From positions 1 to 7,311 of the forward strand of contig JAEWEW010000342.1 in the NCBI GenBank assembly GCA_023389175.1: a stretch of 7,311 bases of DNA. Reading direction: 5' to 3'. This document shows, piece by piece, positions 1 to 5,720 of the stretch. Position 1 is the first letter of the stretch; the number at the start of each line of letters is the position of its first letter. The notes beneath the pieces are model-generated. The model made no database searches, was not told the origin of the DNA, and was given only the letters and a program-made list of their open reading frames with translations. Position numbers and translations under genes: made by a program. The DNA is from Pseudomonadota bacterium (lineage in GTDB: Bacteria > Pseudomonadota > Gammaproteobacteria > Burkholderiales > Burkholderiaceae_E).

Positions 1-71
1 CCGCAGAGGTTTGCGAGCCGGTTGTTGTCGATGTCAGCGGGGGCGAAGCGGGCGGTGGTCGATCTTGCCAA
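1..71 (-). CDS. phoH: PhoH/YbeZ-family ATPase, N-terminal fragment (runs off the window)
   Basis: Only the first 24 codons are present; the gene continues beyond position 1. The visible peptide ends in ADIDNNRLANLCG. This resembles the N-terminal region of proteobacterial YbeZ/PhoH proteins, where a 'DN.RL..LCG' stretch precedes the P-loop ATPase domain. The family consists of cytoplasmic nucleotide-binding proteins linked to RNA metabolism and to the YbeY endoribonuclease. No ATG or GTG is available in frame. TTG at 71-69 is the best start, with an AGGA at 79-76 placed four bases upstream. The start lies 10 bases after the stop of the FecR/TbpB-like gene, so co-transcription is likely. miaB followed by phoH(ybeZ) and ybeY is a common order in beta- and gammaproteobacteria, which supports the call. 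The fragment is too short to show catalytic motifs, so the call rests on one short motif plus context. Confidence 0.7.
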   Translation of the reverse strand, partial: MARSTTARFAPADIDNNRLANLC

Positions 72-81
72 GGTGTCCTGT

Positions 82-2280
82 TCAGCGGCGGTGGAGTACG
101 GCGACCCCGTTGATTGTATCCCCGCCGCCCGGCTTGCCCACGGAATAGCCCACGCCCATGCTGGCCGCGTTCGGTCCATAGAAGCCGCCGTCGACCTTCG
201 CCTGGCAATGGCCACCGGCGCATCCCAGGCGGTCGCCGCCACCTACCGACACCACGCCGAGCGAGCCGCTGAAAGTGGTCCGGCCGGTCATGCGGATCTG
301 GCTGTCCCCGATCTCCACCAGGCGTCCGTTGCTGTCCAGCCGGGCCCCGTTGCTGAACACGTGGTAGTGCTCGCCCGAGCCGAAGGTCATGTCGCCCTTG
401 AAGCCGATCCGGGTCTCCAGGCCGGCGGCGAACTGCACCAGTCCCTGGCCGGTGAAGCTGCCGGGAGCGACCGCGCCGCTCGCGAAGGTGGGTGAGGTCG
501 CGCCGGCCACCGCGTAGTAGGCCGTGCCGCTGGTCGGCATGGTCACCGTCGGCACGCCGACCAGGTAGTGCATCCCGTTGTTGGCGCCGAGCTTGCGGGT
601 GGACTCGAGCCCGATCAGGCTGACCCGCGCGGTGCCGTTGACCCAGCGTCCCCAGGCGAGGTCGGCGGTATGGCCGGATTCCACCACCGAGGCGGTGCCG
701 CGCGAGATGCAGAGCAGGGTGGGGCACAGGCCGATCGACTCCAGCCGGTATTCGCTGTCCAGGTGGACGTGCGAATTGGCTGCATTGAGGCTCACGTCCA
801 GCCAGGGCGATTGCAGCGTGCGCACCGAGACCCGCGCCGCTGAATTGAGCCCCGGCGTCAGCACCGGCGGCGGCTCGCCGTCGTTGCCACCGCCGTCGTT
901 GCCACCGCCGTCGTTGTTGCCGCCACCGCTGCCGCTGCCGCCACCGTCGCTGCCGCCGCCATTGTCGACGCCCGCTCCCGGCTGGCAGGATAGATCGCGG
1001 CAGTCGCCGGCGGCGACCACGACGATCGGCGTGCCGTCGGGATTGCGTTGCTCTGCGGCTGCCGGAGCGTTGTTGACCGGGATGGTGATCATGCCGTCGC
1101 CGGAGGGGGAGAGGACGTCTCCAGCGATCGGGCCCGCCGGACCGGCCGGGCCATCCGTGCCAGTACCCTGCGCTTCCTCGTCTTCTTCCGCGCCGGCTTC
1201 GTCATCATCGGCAGCGGCGACTTTCGGTTGCGCGGTCGGCCGGTTGAAGTCCACCGGTGACGAATCCGACGGCGCGGTGCCTCCCGTGCCTCCTGCCTCC
1301 GGGGTCATCTCGACCCCGGACGGTCGGGTGGGTCCGGTTGCGATCCGGCCGGACTTCGCCGGCGTGGAGCGCGCTCGCGGGTCGGCTTGAAGCGGCAACG
1401 GCGAGGCGATGACATCGGCCGGGGTCACGCCTGCATTTCCTGCGGAGGCGAGCGGGCCACTGCGCCAATCGGAGAGCAGGCCGGGGGGCAGTCCCTCGCC
1501 GGATTCGCGGGTCGCGCGCGAGTTGCGCTCGGGCTCCGGCCCCGACACCGAACCTGCCTGCGCAAGCCGCGGCGTGCCCGGATCGAAGCTCGCCGGCGCG
1601 GTGCTGAGCGTGGGCCGCTCGCTGGTCGGCACCGGAACGGACGATGGCCCGGCAACGTAGGTTGCCTCGCCGGCGGCCACCTCGATCGAGCCGGCTGCGT
1701 TGTAGACCACCACGCGACCGGCGCTCACCGCCACGCGCAGGCCCGGCGTCCTGCCGGGACGGCAGGCCGGATCGCAGACGGTCTCCTCCACCACGAACTC
1801 GGTCCCGCGGATGCCGATGCTGGCGGTTGGTGTCGACATGCGGTAGTCGTCCGGCTGACGCTTGCCGATCGCGCCGGAAATGGTCCGCAGCGCGCCGCGC
1901 ACCAGTTGGAAGAAGCCGCGCTGGGTCTCGAGGTCGAAGCGGTAGTCGTCGATGCGGAATTCGCTGCGCGGCTGCAGCGACAGGAGCGAGCCGTCGCTGA
2001 AGGCGATCTGCACCCGCCCGTCGGCGCCGGTGACGAGCGCGTCGCCGGCAGTCACTACCGTGCCGTTCTCCGGCACCAGGCTGCGTACCGGCTGGCCCGG
2101 CACCGTCCGCTGCAGCCTGACCTCGCCGCTCACCAGGATGAGCCGCCCCTCGTTGGCGAGCGCGACGCCGCAGAACGCCAGCAATCCCAGGAGAAGCATC
2201 AGCCCGTGGGCAAGGCGCGATGCGAGCAGGCGCTGGGTGCGTCCGGGCTGCGAGCCGGCGCAACCCGCAAGCGGGTTCAT
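82..2280 (-). CDS. Secreted FecR-domain protein with C-terminal TbpB-like barrel; probable Slam (T11SS) cargo
   Basis: This 732-residue protein has a mosaic plan. Residues 1-42 form a Sec signal with Arg/His-rich n-region, hydrophobic core at about 27-41 and probable signal peptidase I cleavage after ALA42. Residues about 46-195 are a FecR domain, including SGEVRL near 51 and IGIRGTEF near 155. Residues about 250-475 are low complexity: a Pro/Ala/Thr stretch, an acidic patch, GPAGPAGP and a Gly/Asn/Asp linker. Residues about 476-732 resemble the C-terminal barrel of TbpB-type proteins, with GTAYYAV near 585 and GGFYGPNAA at 698. The eight cysteines after the signal form four close pairs: 169/173, 427/432, 519/524 and 687/692. 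It lacks the cytoplasmic anti-sigma region of true FecR, and no sigma gene is adjacent. The ATG lies two bases after the Slam-like gene's stop, with an AGG about eight bases upstream. Export to the surface or medium by that partner is an inference; ligand and function are unknown. Confidence 0.75.
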   Translation of the reverse strand: MNPLAGCAGSQPGRTQRLLASRLAHGLMLLLGLLAFCGVALANEGRLILVSGEVRLQRTVPGQPVRSLVPENGTVVTAGDALVTGADGRVQIAFSDGSLLSLQPRSEFRIDDYRFDLETQRGFFQLVRGALRTISGAIGKRQPDDYRMSTPTASIGIRGTEFVVEETVCDPACRPGRTPGLRVAVSAGRVVVYNAAGSIEVAAGEATYVAGPSSVPVPTSERPTLSTAPASFDPGTPRLAQAGSVSGPEPERNSRATRESGEGLPPGLLSDWRSGPLASAGNAGVTPADVIASPLPLQADPRARSTPAKSGRIATGPTRPSGVEMTPEAGGTGGTAPSDSSPVDFNRPTAQPKVAAADDDEAGAEEDEEAQGTGTDGPAGPAGPIAGDVLSPSGDGMITIPVNNAPAAAEQRNPDGTPIVVVAAGDCRDLSCQPGAGVDNGGGSDGGGSGSGGGNNDGGGNDGGGNDGEPPPVLTPGLNSAARVSVRTLQSPWLDVSLNAANSHVHLDSEYRLESIGLCPTLLCISRGTASVVESGHTADLAWGRWVNGTARVSLIGLESTRKLGANNGMHYLVGVPTVTMPTSGTAYYAVAGATSPTFASGAVAPGSFTGQGLVQFAAGLETRIGFKGDMTFGSGEHYHVFSNGARLDSNGRLVEIGDSQIRMTGRTTFSGSLGVVSVGGGDRLGCAGGHCQAKVDGGFYGPNAASMGVGYSVGKPGGGDTINGVAVLHRR
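878..960. repeat. Degenerate 15-base tandem repeat encoding a Gly/Asn/Asp linker
   Basis: Read on the plus strand, the unit CCGTCGTTGCCACCG occurs exactly at 878-892 and 893-907. It is followed by a diverged copy from 908 and further CCGCCACCG-rich variants to about 960. It lies in frame inside the FecR/TbpB-like gene, covering residues about 441-468, and encodes NDGGG-type repeats. The 15-base unit keeps frame, so copy-number change would lengthen or shorten the flexible linker before the barrel without breaking the gene. Confidence 0.75.
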
Positions 2281-2282
2281 CG

Positions 2283-3677
2283 TCAGAACCTGTAGCGGGC
2301 CGTGACCATCAGCTGGGTCCGGCGGAAGTCGCTCGGCGCGAGGGTCGACGAATTGTCGGTGTGGATCAGCTGCGGCCCGAGGGACAGCCCGCGGCTGAAC
2401 TCGCGTTCGGCGCCGAGGCGCAGCTCGATCTGCCGGTCGCGGCGCCGGATGCCGAAGAATCCGTCGGGCCCGTCATGGCTGCGTCGTTCGTAGCCGATGC
2501 CGGCGGAGCCGCGCCAGCCGGCGCCGAGGCTGCGGCTCGCTGCAAGCCTCAGGCCGTGCAGGTCGAAGGACAGCTCGTCGATATCGCGGCGCGACGATTC
2601 GCGGCCGGCGTAGGCGTTGCCGATCAGTACCGTCCGGCCGCTGTCCTGCAAGCCCCGCACCAGGGTGGCGCCGTACACCTGCCGGCGCGCGTCGCGGATG
2701 TGCTGGTCCGGGAAGCCGAGGTCGAAGAGCTGCGCATAGGCGCCGACCTGCGTGCGGTCGTCGACGTCGCGCTGCCATTGGCCGAGGAGGCCCTTGGCCG
2801 TGCGGAACGACTTGCCGTCGAGGTGGAGCTGCTGCAACTGGACGCTCATCGAGTATCGGTCTCGCCCGTGCCTGCGTGCCAGGCCGCCGGATAGTTCGAC
2901 GGCCCCCAGGTCGTTATTGTGCTGGCTCGGGTTGATTCGTTGGTTGAGCTGCGAGCCGATCGTCCACTCGGTCTTGCCGTCGATCGGTGCCGTGTAGTGA
3001 AGCTGGCCGGCCAGCTCGTGAAAGGCGCTTTCCTGGGGACGACTGGCATCCGTGGGAATGAGCGCGAGGCCGTCTCCCAGGACCCATTCGTCCAGGCTGC
3101 TGCCGAAGTTCACGTTGTCGTCGTAGCCGATCGATGCCTCCACCGACGCGCGCCAGCGGCGCGCCGGCCGGTCTGCGCTCGCGACGATCTCCAGATAGCG
3201 GCGGATGGTGTCCTGCACTTCCGGCGGCAGGTCGGCGCGCGCAACCGTCTCGAACTCGCGCCTCGCGGCCTCGGTCTCGCGCAGCGCGAGGAATGCCCGG
3301 CCGATCTCCGCGCGGGCCAGGGTATGGCCCGGATCGAGCGCGAGCACCCGTTCGAGCGCGAGCACCGCCTGCGACGGCCGGCCGCTGTCGAGCGCGGCGA
3401 TGCCGAGCAGGTAGTTGAAGTCCTCGGCATTGCTGTAGTCGGCGGTGTGCGGCTCGAGCAGCGCATAGGCCGCCCGGGGGTCGCCGCGCTGAAGATGCGT
3501 GCGCGCCTGCTGCAGCAGCTCCCGCAGGACGAGCAGCGACGGGCGGCGCGGATCGCCGCGGCCCTCGTCCCCTGCGGCCGCGGGCTGCGCCTGCGCCGGC
3601 CGGGCCGTCTGTGCCTCTGCCGCGGCGCCCGCGCAAGCGAGGGCGATGGCCAGGAGCAGGGCGTGCGGGCGAATCAA
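2283..3677 (-). CDS. Slam-type (DUF560) outer-membrane translocon with N-terminal TPR domain
   Basis: This 464-residue protein begins with a Sec signal, cleaved probably after AEA22. Residues about 50-165 form a helical TPR region, containing a canonical segment around NYLLGIAALDSGRPSQAV. From about 172 to the end it has alternating hydrophobic/polar beta-strand pattern and finishes in RYRF, whose terminal aromatic residue is typical of outer-membrane barrels. The GYDDNVN motif at 184-190, at the TPR/barrel boundary, is characteristic of the DUF560 (surface lipoprotein assembly modifier, Slam) family. Length and layout match that family, whose members move TbpB-, HpuA- or hemophilin-like cargo across the outer membrane. 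The start is TTG at 3677-3675, overlapping the miaB stop as TTGA, which suggests translational coupling; no clear Shine-Dalgarno is seen. An ALAC sequence at 12-15 could mimic a lipobox but lies early in a short signal. The next gene is the probable cargo. A generic TPR-containing barrel protein is the alternative. Confidence 0.8.
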   Translation of the reverse strand: MIRPHALLLAIALACAGAAAEAQTARPAQAQPAAAGDEGRGDPRRPSLLVLRELLQQARTHLQRGDPRAAYALLEPHTADYSNAEDFNYLLGIAALDSGRPSQAVLALERVLALDPGHTLARAEIGRAFLALRETEAARREFETVARADLPPEVQDTIRRYLEIVASADRPARRWRASVEASIGYDDNVNFGSSLDEWVLGDGLALIPTDASRPQESAFHELAGQLHYTAPIDGKTEWTIGSQLNQRINPSQHNNDLGAVELSGGLARRHGRDRYSMSVQLQQLHLDGKSFRTAKGLLGQWQRDVDDRTQVGAYAQLFDLGFPDQHIRDARRQVYGATLVRGLQDSGRTVLIGNAYAGRESSRRDIDELSFDLHGLRLAASRSLGAGWRGSAGIGYERRSHDGPDGFFGIRRRDRQIELRLGAEREFSRGLSLGPQLIHTDNSSTLAPSDFRRTQLMVTARYRF

Positions 3678-4999
3678 GTCGCGATGCCGCGCAGCGTATG
3701 CGCGCGCGCGCCGACGATCTCGACCTCCACCATGGTGCCCACCAGCGACGGGGAACCGGCGAAGTTGACGACGCGATTGTTGGAGGTGCGCCCGGCGAGC
3801 TCGGCAGCATCGCGCCGCGATCGCCCTTCCACCAGCACGGCCTGGCGCGAGCCGACCATGGCGGCGCTGATGCGCTCCGCATTGGCCTGGATCGCCGACT
3901 GCAGGCGGCGCAGCCGGTCGAGCTTCTCCTGCGGCGGCGTGTCGTCCGGCAGGCTGGCGGCTGGCGTGCCGGGACGCGGGCTGTAGACGAACGAGTAGGA
4001 ATCGTCGAAGCCGACCTCCTCGACCAGTTGCAGCGTGCGTTCGAAGTCGGCTTCCGTCTCGCCCGGAAAACCGACGATGAAATCGGAGGACACGCTGATG
4101 TCGGGGCGGGCCGCCCGCAGCCGGCGCACGATGGAGCGGTATTCCATCGCGGTGTAGCCGCGCTTCATCGCGGCGAGGATCCGGTCGGAACCTGCCTGGA
4201 CCGGCAGGTGGACATGCGCGGCGAGCTTGGGCAGGCGCGCATGGGCATCGATGAGGCGCTCGCCGAACTCGCGCGGATGGGAGGTGGTGTAGCGGATGCG
4301 CTCGATGCCCGGTATCTCGTGGACGTAGTCGAGTAGCAGCGCGAAGTCGGCCGGCGCGTCGAAGCCCTCCACCTGGCCCAGGTACGCGTTGACGTTCTGG
4401 CCGAGCAGCGTGACCTCGCGAACGCCTTGTCCGGCCAGCTGCGCGATCTCCACCAGCACCTGCTCGAAGGGCCGCGAAACCTCCTCGCCGCGGGTGTACG
4501 GCACCACGCAGAAGCTGCAGTACTTGCTGCAGCCTTCCATGATGGAGACGAAGGCGCCCACGCCGTCCTTGCGAGGCGGTGGCAGGGCGTCGAACTTCTC
4601 GATCTCGGGGAAGGTGATGTCCACCTGCGGTCGGCCGGTGCTGCGGCGGCGCGCGATCAGGTCGGGCAGGCGATGCAGTGTCTGCGGGCCGAACACCACG
4701 TCCACGTACGGCGCGCGCGAGACGATCGCCTCGCCTTCCTGCGTTGCGACGCAGCCGCCCACGCCGATGATCAGGTCCGGCCGCTCGCGCTTGAGCGCCC
4801 TGAACCGGCCGAGATCCGAGAACACCTTCTCCTGCGCCTTCTCGCGCACCGAGCAGGTGTTGAAGAGCACGATGTCGGCCTCCGCCGGATCGTCGGTGAG
4901 GGCGGCGCCCTCGGTGCCCGCGAGCAGGTCCGCCATGCGGCGGCTGTCGTACTCGTTCATCTGGCAGCCGAAGGTGCGCAGGTACAGCTTGCGGGTCAT
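3674..4999 (-). CDS. miaB: tRNA-2-methylthio-N6-dimethylallyladenosine synthase MiaB
   Basis: MiaB is a cytoplasmic radical-SAM enzyme that adds a methylthio group to C2 of i6A37 in tRNAs reading UNN codons. The 441-residue protein has the full family plan. The UPF0004 domain carries the auxiliary [4Fe-4S] ligands Cys12 (in TFGCQMNEYDS), Cys49 (in FNTCSVREKAQEK) and Cys83 (in GVGGCVATQEG). The radical-SAM cluster motif CSKYCSFC supplies Cys157, Cys161 and Cys164, followed by PYTRGEEVSR. A TRAM-type RNA-binding tail ends the protein. No key residue is missing and the length is normal. The ATG at 4999 has a GAGGA ten bases upstream that overlaps the previous gene's stop codon. The gene starts 13 bases after the secreted hypothetical gene and overlaps the Slam-like gene by four bases. 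In many related genomes phoH/ybeZ follows directly; here two envelope genes intervene. Confidence 0.98.
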   Translation of the reverse strand: MTRKLYLRTFGCQMNEYDSRRMADLLAGTEGAALTDDPAEADIVLFNTCSVREKAQEKVFSDLGRFRALKRERPDLIIGVGGCVATQEGEAIVSRAPYVDVVFGPQTLHRLPDLIARRRSTGRPQVDITFPEIEKFDALPPPRKDGVGAFVSIMEGCSKYCSFCVVPYTRGEEVSRPFEQVLVEIAQLAGQGVREVTLLGQNVNAYLGQVEGFDAPADFALLLDYVHEIPGIERIRYTTSHPREFGERLIDAHARLPKLAAHVHLPVQAGSDRILAAMKRGYTAMEYRSIVRRLRAARPDISVSSDFIVGFPGETEADFERTLQLVEEVGFDDSYSFVYSPRPGTPAASLPDDTPPQEKLDRLRRLQSAIQANAERISAAMVGSRQAVLVEGRSRRDAAELAGRTSNNRVVNFAGSPSLVGTMVEVEIVGARAHTLRGIAT

Positions 5000-5009
5000 C
5001 GGCGCAGCG

Positions 5010-5014
5010 TCCTC
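5010..5014 (-). promoter_or_regulatory. miaB ribosome binding site overlapping the upstream stop codon
   Basis: Read on the minus strand, GAGGA spans 5014-5010 and shares two bases with the TGA stop (5015-5013) of the secreted hypothetical gene. Ten bases separate it from the miaB ATG. The arrangement supports the 4999 start for miaB and suggests that translation of the two genes is coupled. Confidence 0.6.
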
Positions 5015-5408
5015 AGCGGCGTGCGCGGCGCTGGCGCGCGCGCAGTTCCTCGATCTCCGCGCCGGTCAGGATCCAGGCGGTGACGATCTCGTTCTGCGGG
5101 CCGGTGACGAAGGCGACATAGTTGCGCGCATCCTTGATCGAGGCGGGGGTGACGATCAGGTTGCGCTGATCGAAGACGCGGGCGCCGGCGCCCAGCCGGA
5201 CGGCCTTGCCGTCGAGCCTGGCCTCGGGGAACACGCCGAGCACCAGGGTGCCGTAGCGCGCCTGCTCCGGAATCGGACGCGGCTGCGCCTGGGCGGCGGA
5301 GATCGCCAGCAGCATGCTCGCCAGCAGGGCCGCAAAGGCCTGCAGCGCGATGCGGAACAGCCGCCGGCGGGAACCGGGCATTCCAGGAGGCGAAGCAGTC
5401 GTCGTCAT
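5013..5408 (-). CDS. Small secreted hypothetical protein, first gene of the miaB cluster
   Basis: With the ATG at 5408 the protein is 131 residues. An Arg-rich n-region (SRRRLFR) precedes a hydrophobic core at about 18-38 and a probable signal peptidase I site AQA41, so the mature product of about 90 residues should be periplasmic. The mature part holds YGTLVLGVFPEARLDGKAVR, RLGAGARVFDQRNLIV and EIVTAWILT, followed by a charged Glu/Arg-rich tail. It resembles small conserved exported proteins I recall from beta-proteobacteria, with a GARI..(D/Q)NL(I/V)V core and a WILT end, but I know no assigned function. An in-frame ATG at 5528 would add 40 residues of Pro/Ser/Arg-rich sequence before the signal. 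I prefer 5408 because it places the signal peptide normally, but neither start has a good Shine-Dalgarno. It ends 13 bases before miaB and probably shares its transcript. Confidence 0.75.
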   Translation of the reverse strand: MTTTASPPGMPGSRRRLFRIALQAFAALLASMLLAISAAQAQPRPIPEQARYGTLVLGVFPEARLDGKAVRLGAGARVFDQRNLIVTPASIKDARNYVAFVTGPQNEIVTAWILTGAEIEELRARQRRARR

Positions 5409-5439
5409 GGTGCGGGCATCGTGTCCGGTTGGTCCGGGA

Positions 5440-5454
5440 CCGCCTGAAGGGCGG
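5440..5454 (-). other. Small GC-rich hairpin upstream of the cluster's first gene
   Basis: CCGCC at 5440-5444 is complementary to GGCGG at 5450-5454, with a five-base loop. In the minus-strand transcript it ends 31 bases before the ATG at 5408. Flanking GGTCCGGGA (5431-5439) and TCCCGACC (from 5466) could extend it as an imperfect outer stem. No U tract follows, so it is not a standard terminator. It could affect translation initiation, or be incidental in such GC-rich DNA. Confidence 0.3.
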
Positions 5455-5466
5455 GACGGGCGGGAT

Positions 5467-5538
5467 CCCGACCGATGGTCGCGCAGTTCCGGAGCCGCGG
5501 GCGTGGCCAGTTGACCGATGGTCGACATCGCGGTCGGG
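5467..5538. repeat. Duplicated 12-base near-palindrome in the leader of the miaB cluster
   Basis: GACCGATGGTCG occurs exactly at 5470-5481 and again at 5513-5524, 43 bases apart, about four helical turns. Each copy is itself an interrupted palindrome (GACC-GAT-GGTC). An additional inverted pair, CCCGACCG at 5467-5474 and CGGTCGGG at 5531-5538, brackets the region. It lies between the candidate TACAAT element and the preferred start at 5408. A paired operator or a structured leader RNA is possible; no known regulator site is recognised. Confidence 0.5.
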
Positions 5539-5580
5539 AAAGGCGTCCACCTGTGGCGGCGGCGCGCGAAGCGTGGCGCG

Positions 5581-5586
5581 ATTGTA
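5581..5586 (-). promoter_or_regulatory. Candidate -10 element for the miaB cluster
   Basis: The minus strand reads TACAAT at 5586-5581, close to the sigma70 -10 consensus and conspicuous in otherwise very GC-rich DNA. It lies 47 bases downstream of the tRNA 3' end and 172 bases upstream of the preferred first start codon. No hexamer resembling TTGACA is found at 16-18 bases upstream, so the -35 match is poor. Otherwise the region 5632-5529 shows nothing gene-like: no terminator with a U tract and no credible reading frame. Read-through from the tRNA promoter is the alternative source of transcription. Confidence 0.4.
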
Positions 5587-5632
5587 GCCCGCGCGGTGCC
5601 CTCGCGGCTTCTCGCGCCCGGCGGATGGGGGG

Positions 5633-5709
5633 TGGTAGAGAAGGGTGGACTTGAACCACCGACCTCACGATTATGAGTCGTGCGCTCTAACCAGCTGAGC
5701 TACATCTCC
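5633..5709 (-). tRNA. tRNA with CAU anticodon, most likely elongator tRNA-Met
   Basis: The 77-base tRNA includes an encoded CCA (5635-5633). T8-A9 are followed by D-stem GCTC/GAGC, a perfect anticodon stem CACGA/TCGTG around loop CTCATAA (anticodon CAU), a five-base variable loop AGGTC, and T-stem GGTGG/CCACC enclosing TTCAAGT. The discriminator is A73. The acceptor stem GGAGATG/CTTCTCT is imperfect: G1-U72 is a wobble and U6-U67 is a mismatch. The ACGACTCATAATCGT arm followed by GAGGTC resembles elongator tRNA-Met more than lysidine-modified tRNA-Ile2, but that alternative cannot be fully excluded; it is not an initiator, since the anticodon stem lacks the three G-C pairs. It lies directly after the histidine kinase and has its own promoter. 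Confidence 0.93.
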
Positions 5710-5720
5710 ACGCAGCCCCG

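Noticed and set aside
841..970. CRISPR-like spaced repeats
   Set aside because: The repeats are contiguous, in-frame and coding, without unique spacers; they encode a Gly/Asn/Asp linker.
578..1390. Long plus-strand open frame opposite the FecR/TbpB-like gene
   Set aside because: It mirrors the low-complexity linker in a GC-rich antisense frame, gives Ser/Pro-rich nonsense without domains, and conflicts with a well-supported minus-strand gene.
1205..2263. 352-codon minus-strand open frame overlapping the FecR region in another frame
   Set aside because: Arg/Ala-rich out-of-frame shadow of the FecR/TbpB-like gene with no signal peptide or motif.
1387..2295. 302-codon plus-strand open frame opposite the FecR domain
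   Set aside because: Arg/Ala/Gly-rich antisense shadow with no recognisable motif; the opposite strand encodes a clear signal peptide and FecR domain.
2919..3986. 355-codon plus-strand open frame across the Slam-like/miaB junction
   Set aside because: It spans two real minus-strand genes and lacks any domain-like pattern; long shadows are expected at this GC content.
4389..5447. 352-codon plus-strand open frame opposite miaB and the hypothetical gene
   Set aside because: MiaB on the other strand has all six cluster cysteines; the plus frame is a compositional artefact.
5588..5632. Possible terminator after the tRNA
   Set aside because: A weak CCGCG/CGCGG pairing exists but no U tract follows, and a -10-like hexamer comes right after it, so I do not call a terminator.
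5633..5709. tRNA 3' end as an integration (att) site
   Set aside because: No duplicated tRNA 3' segment, integrase gene or other mobile-element marker is visible in the window.
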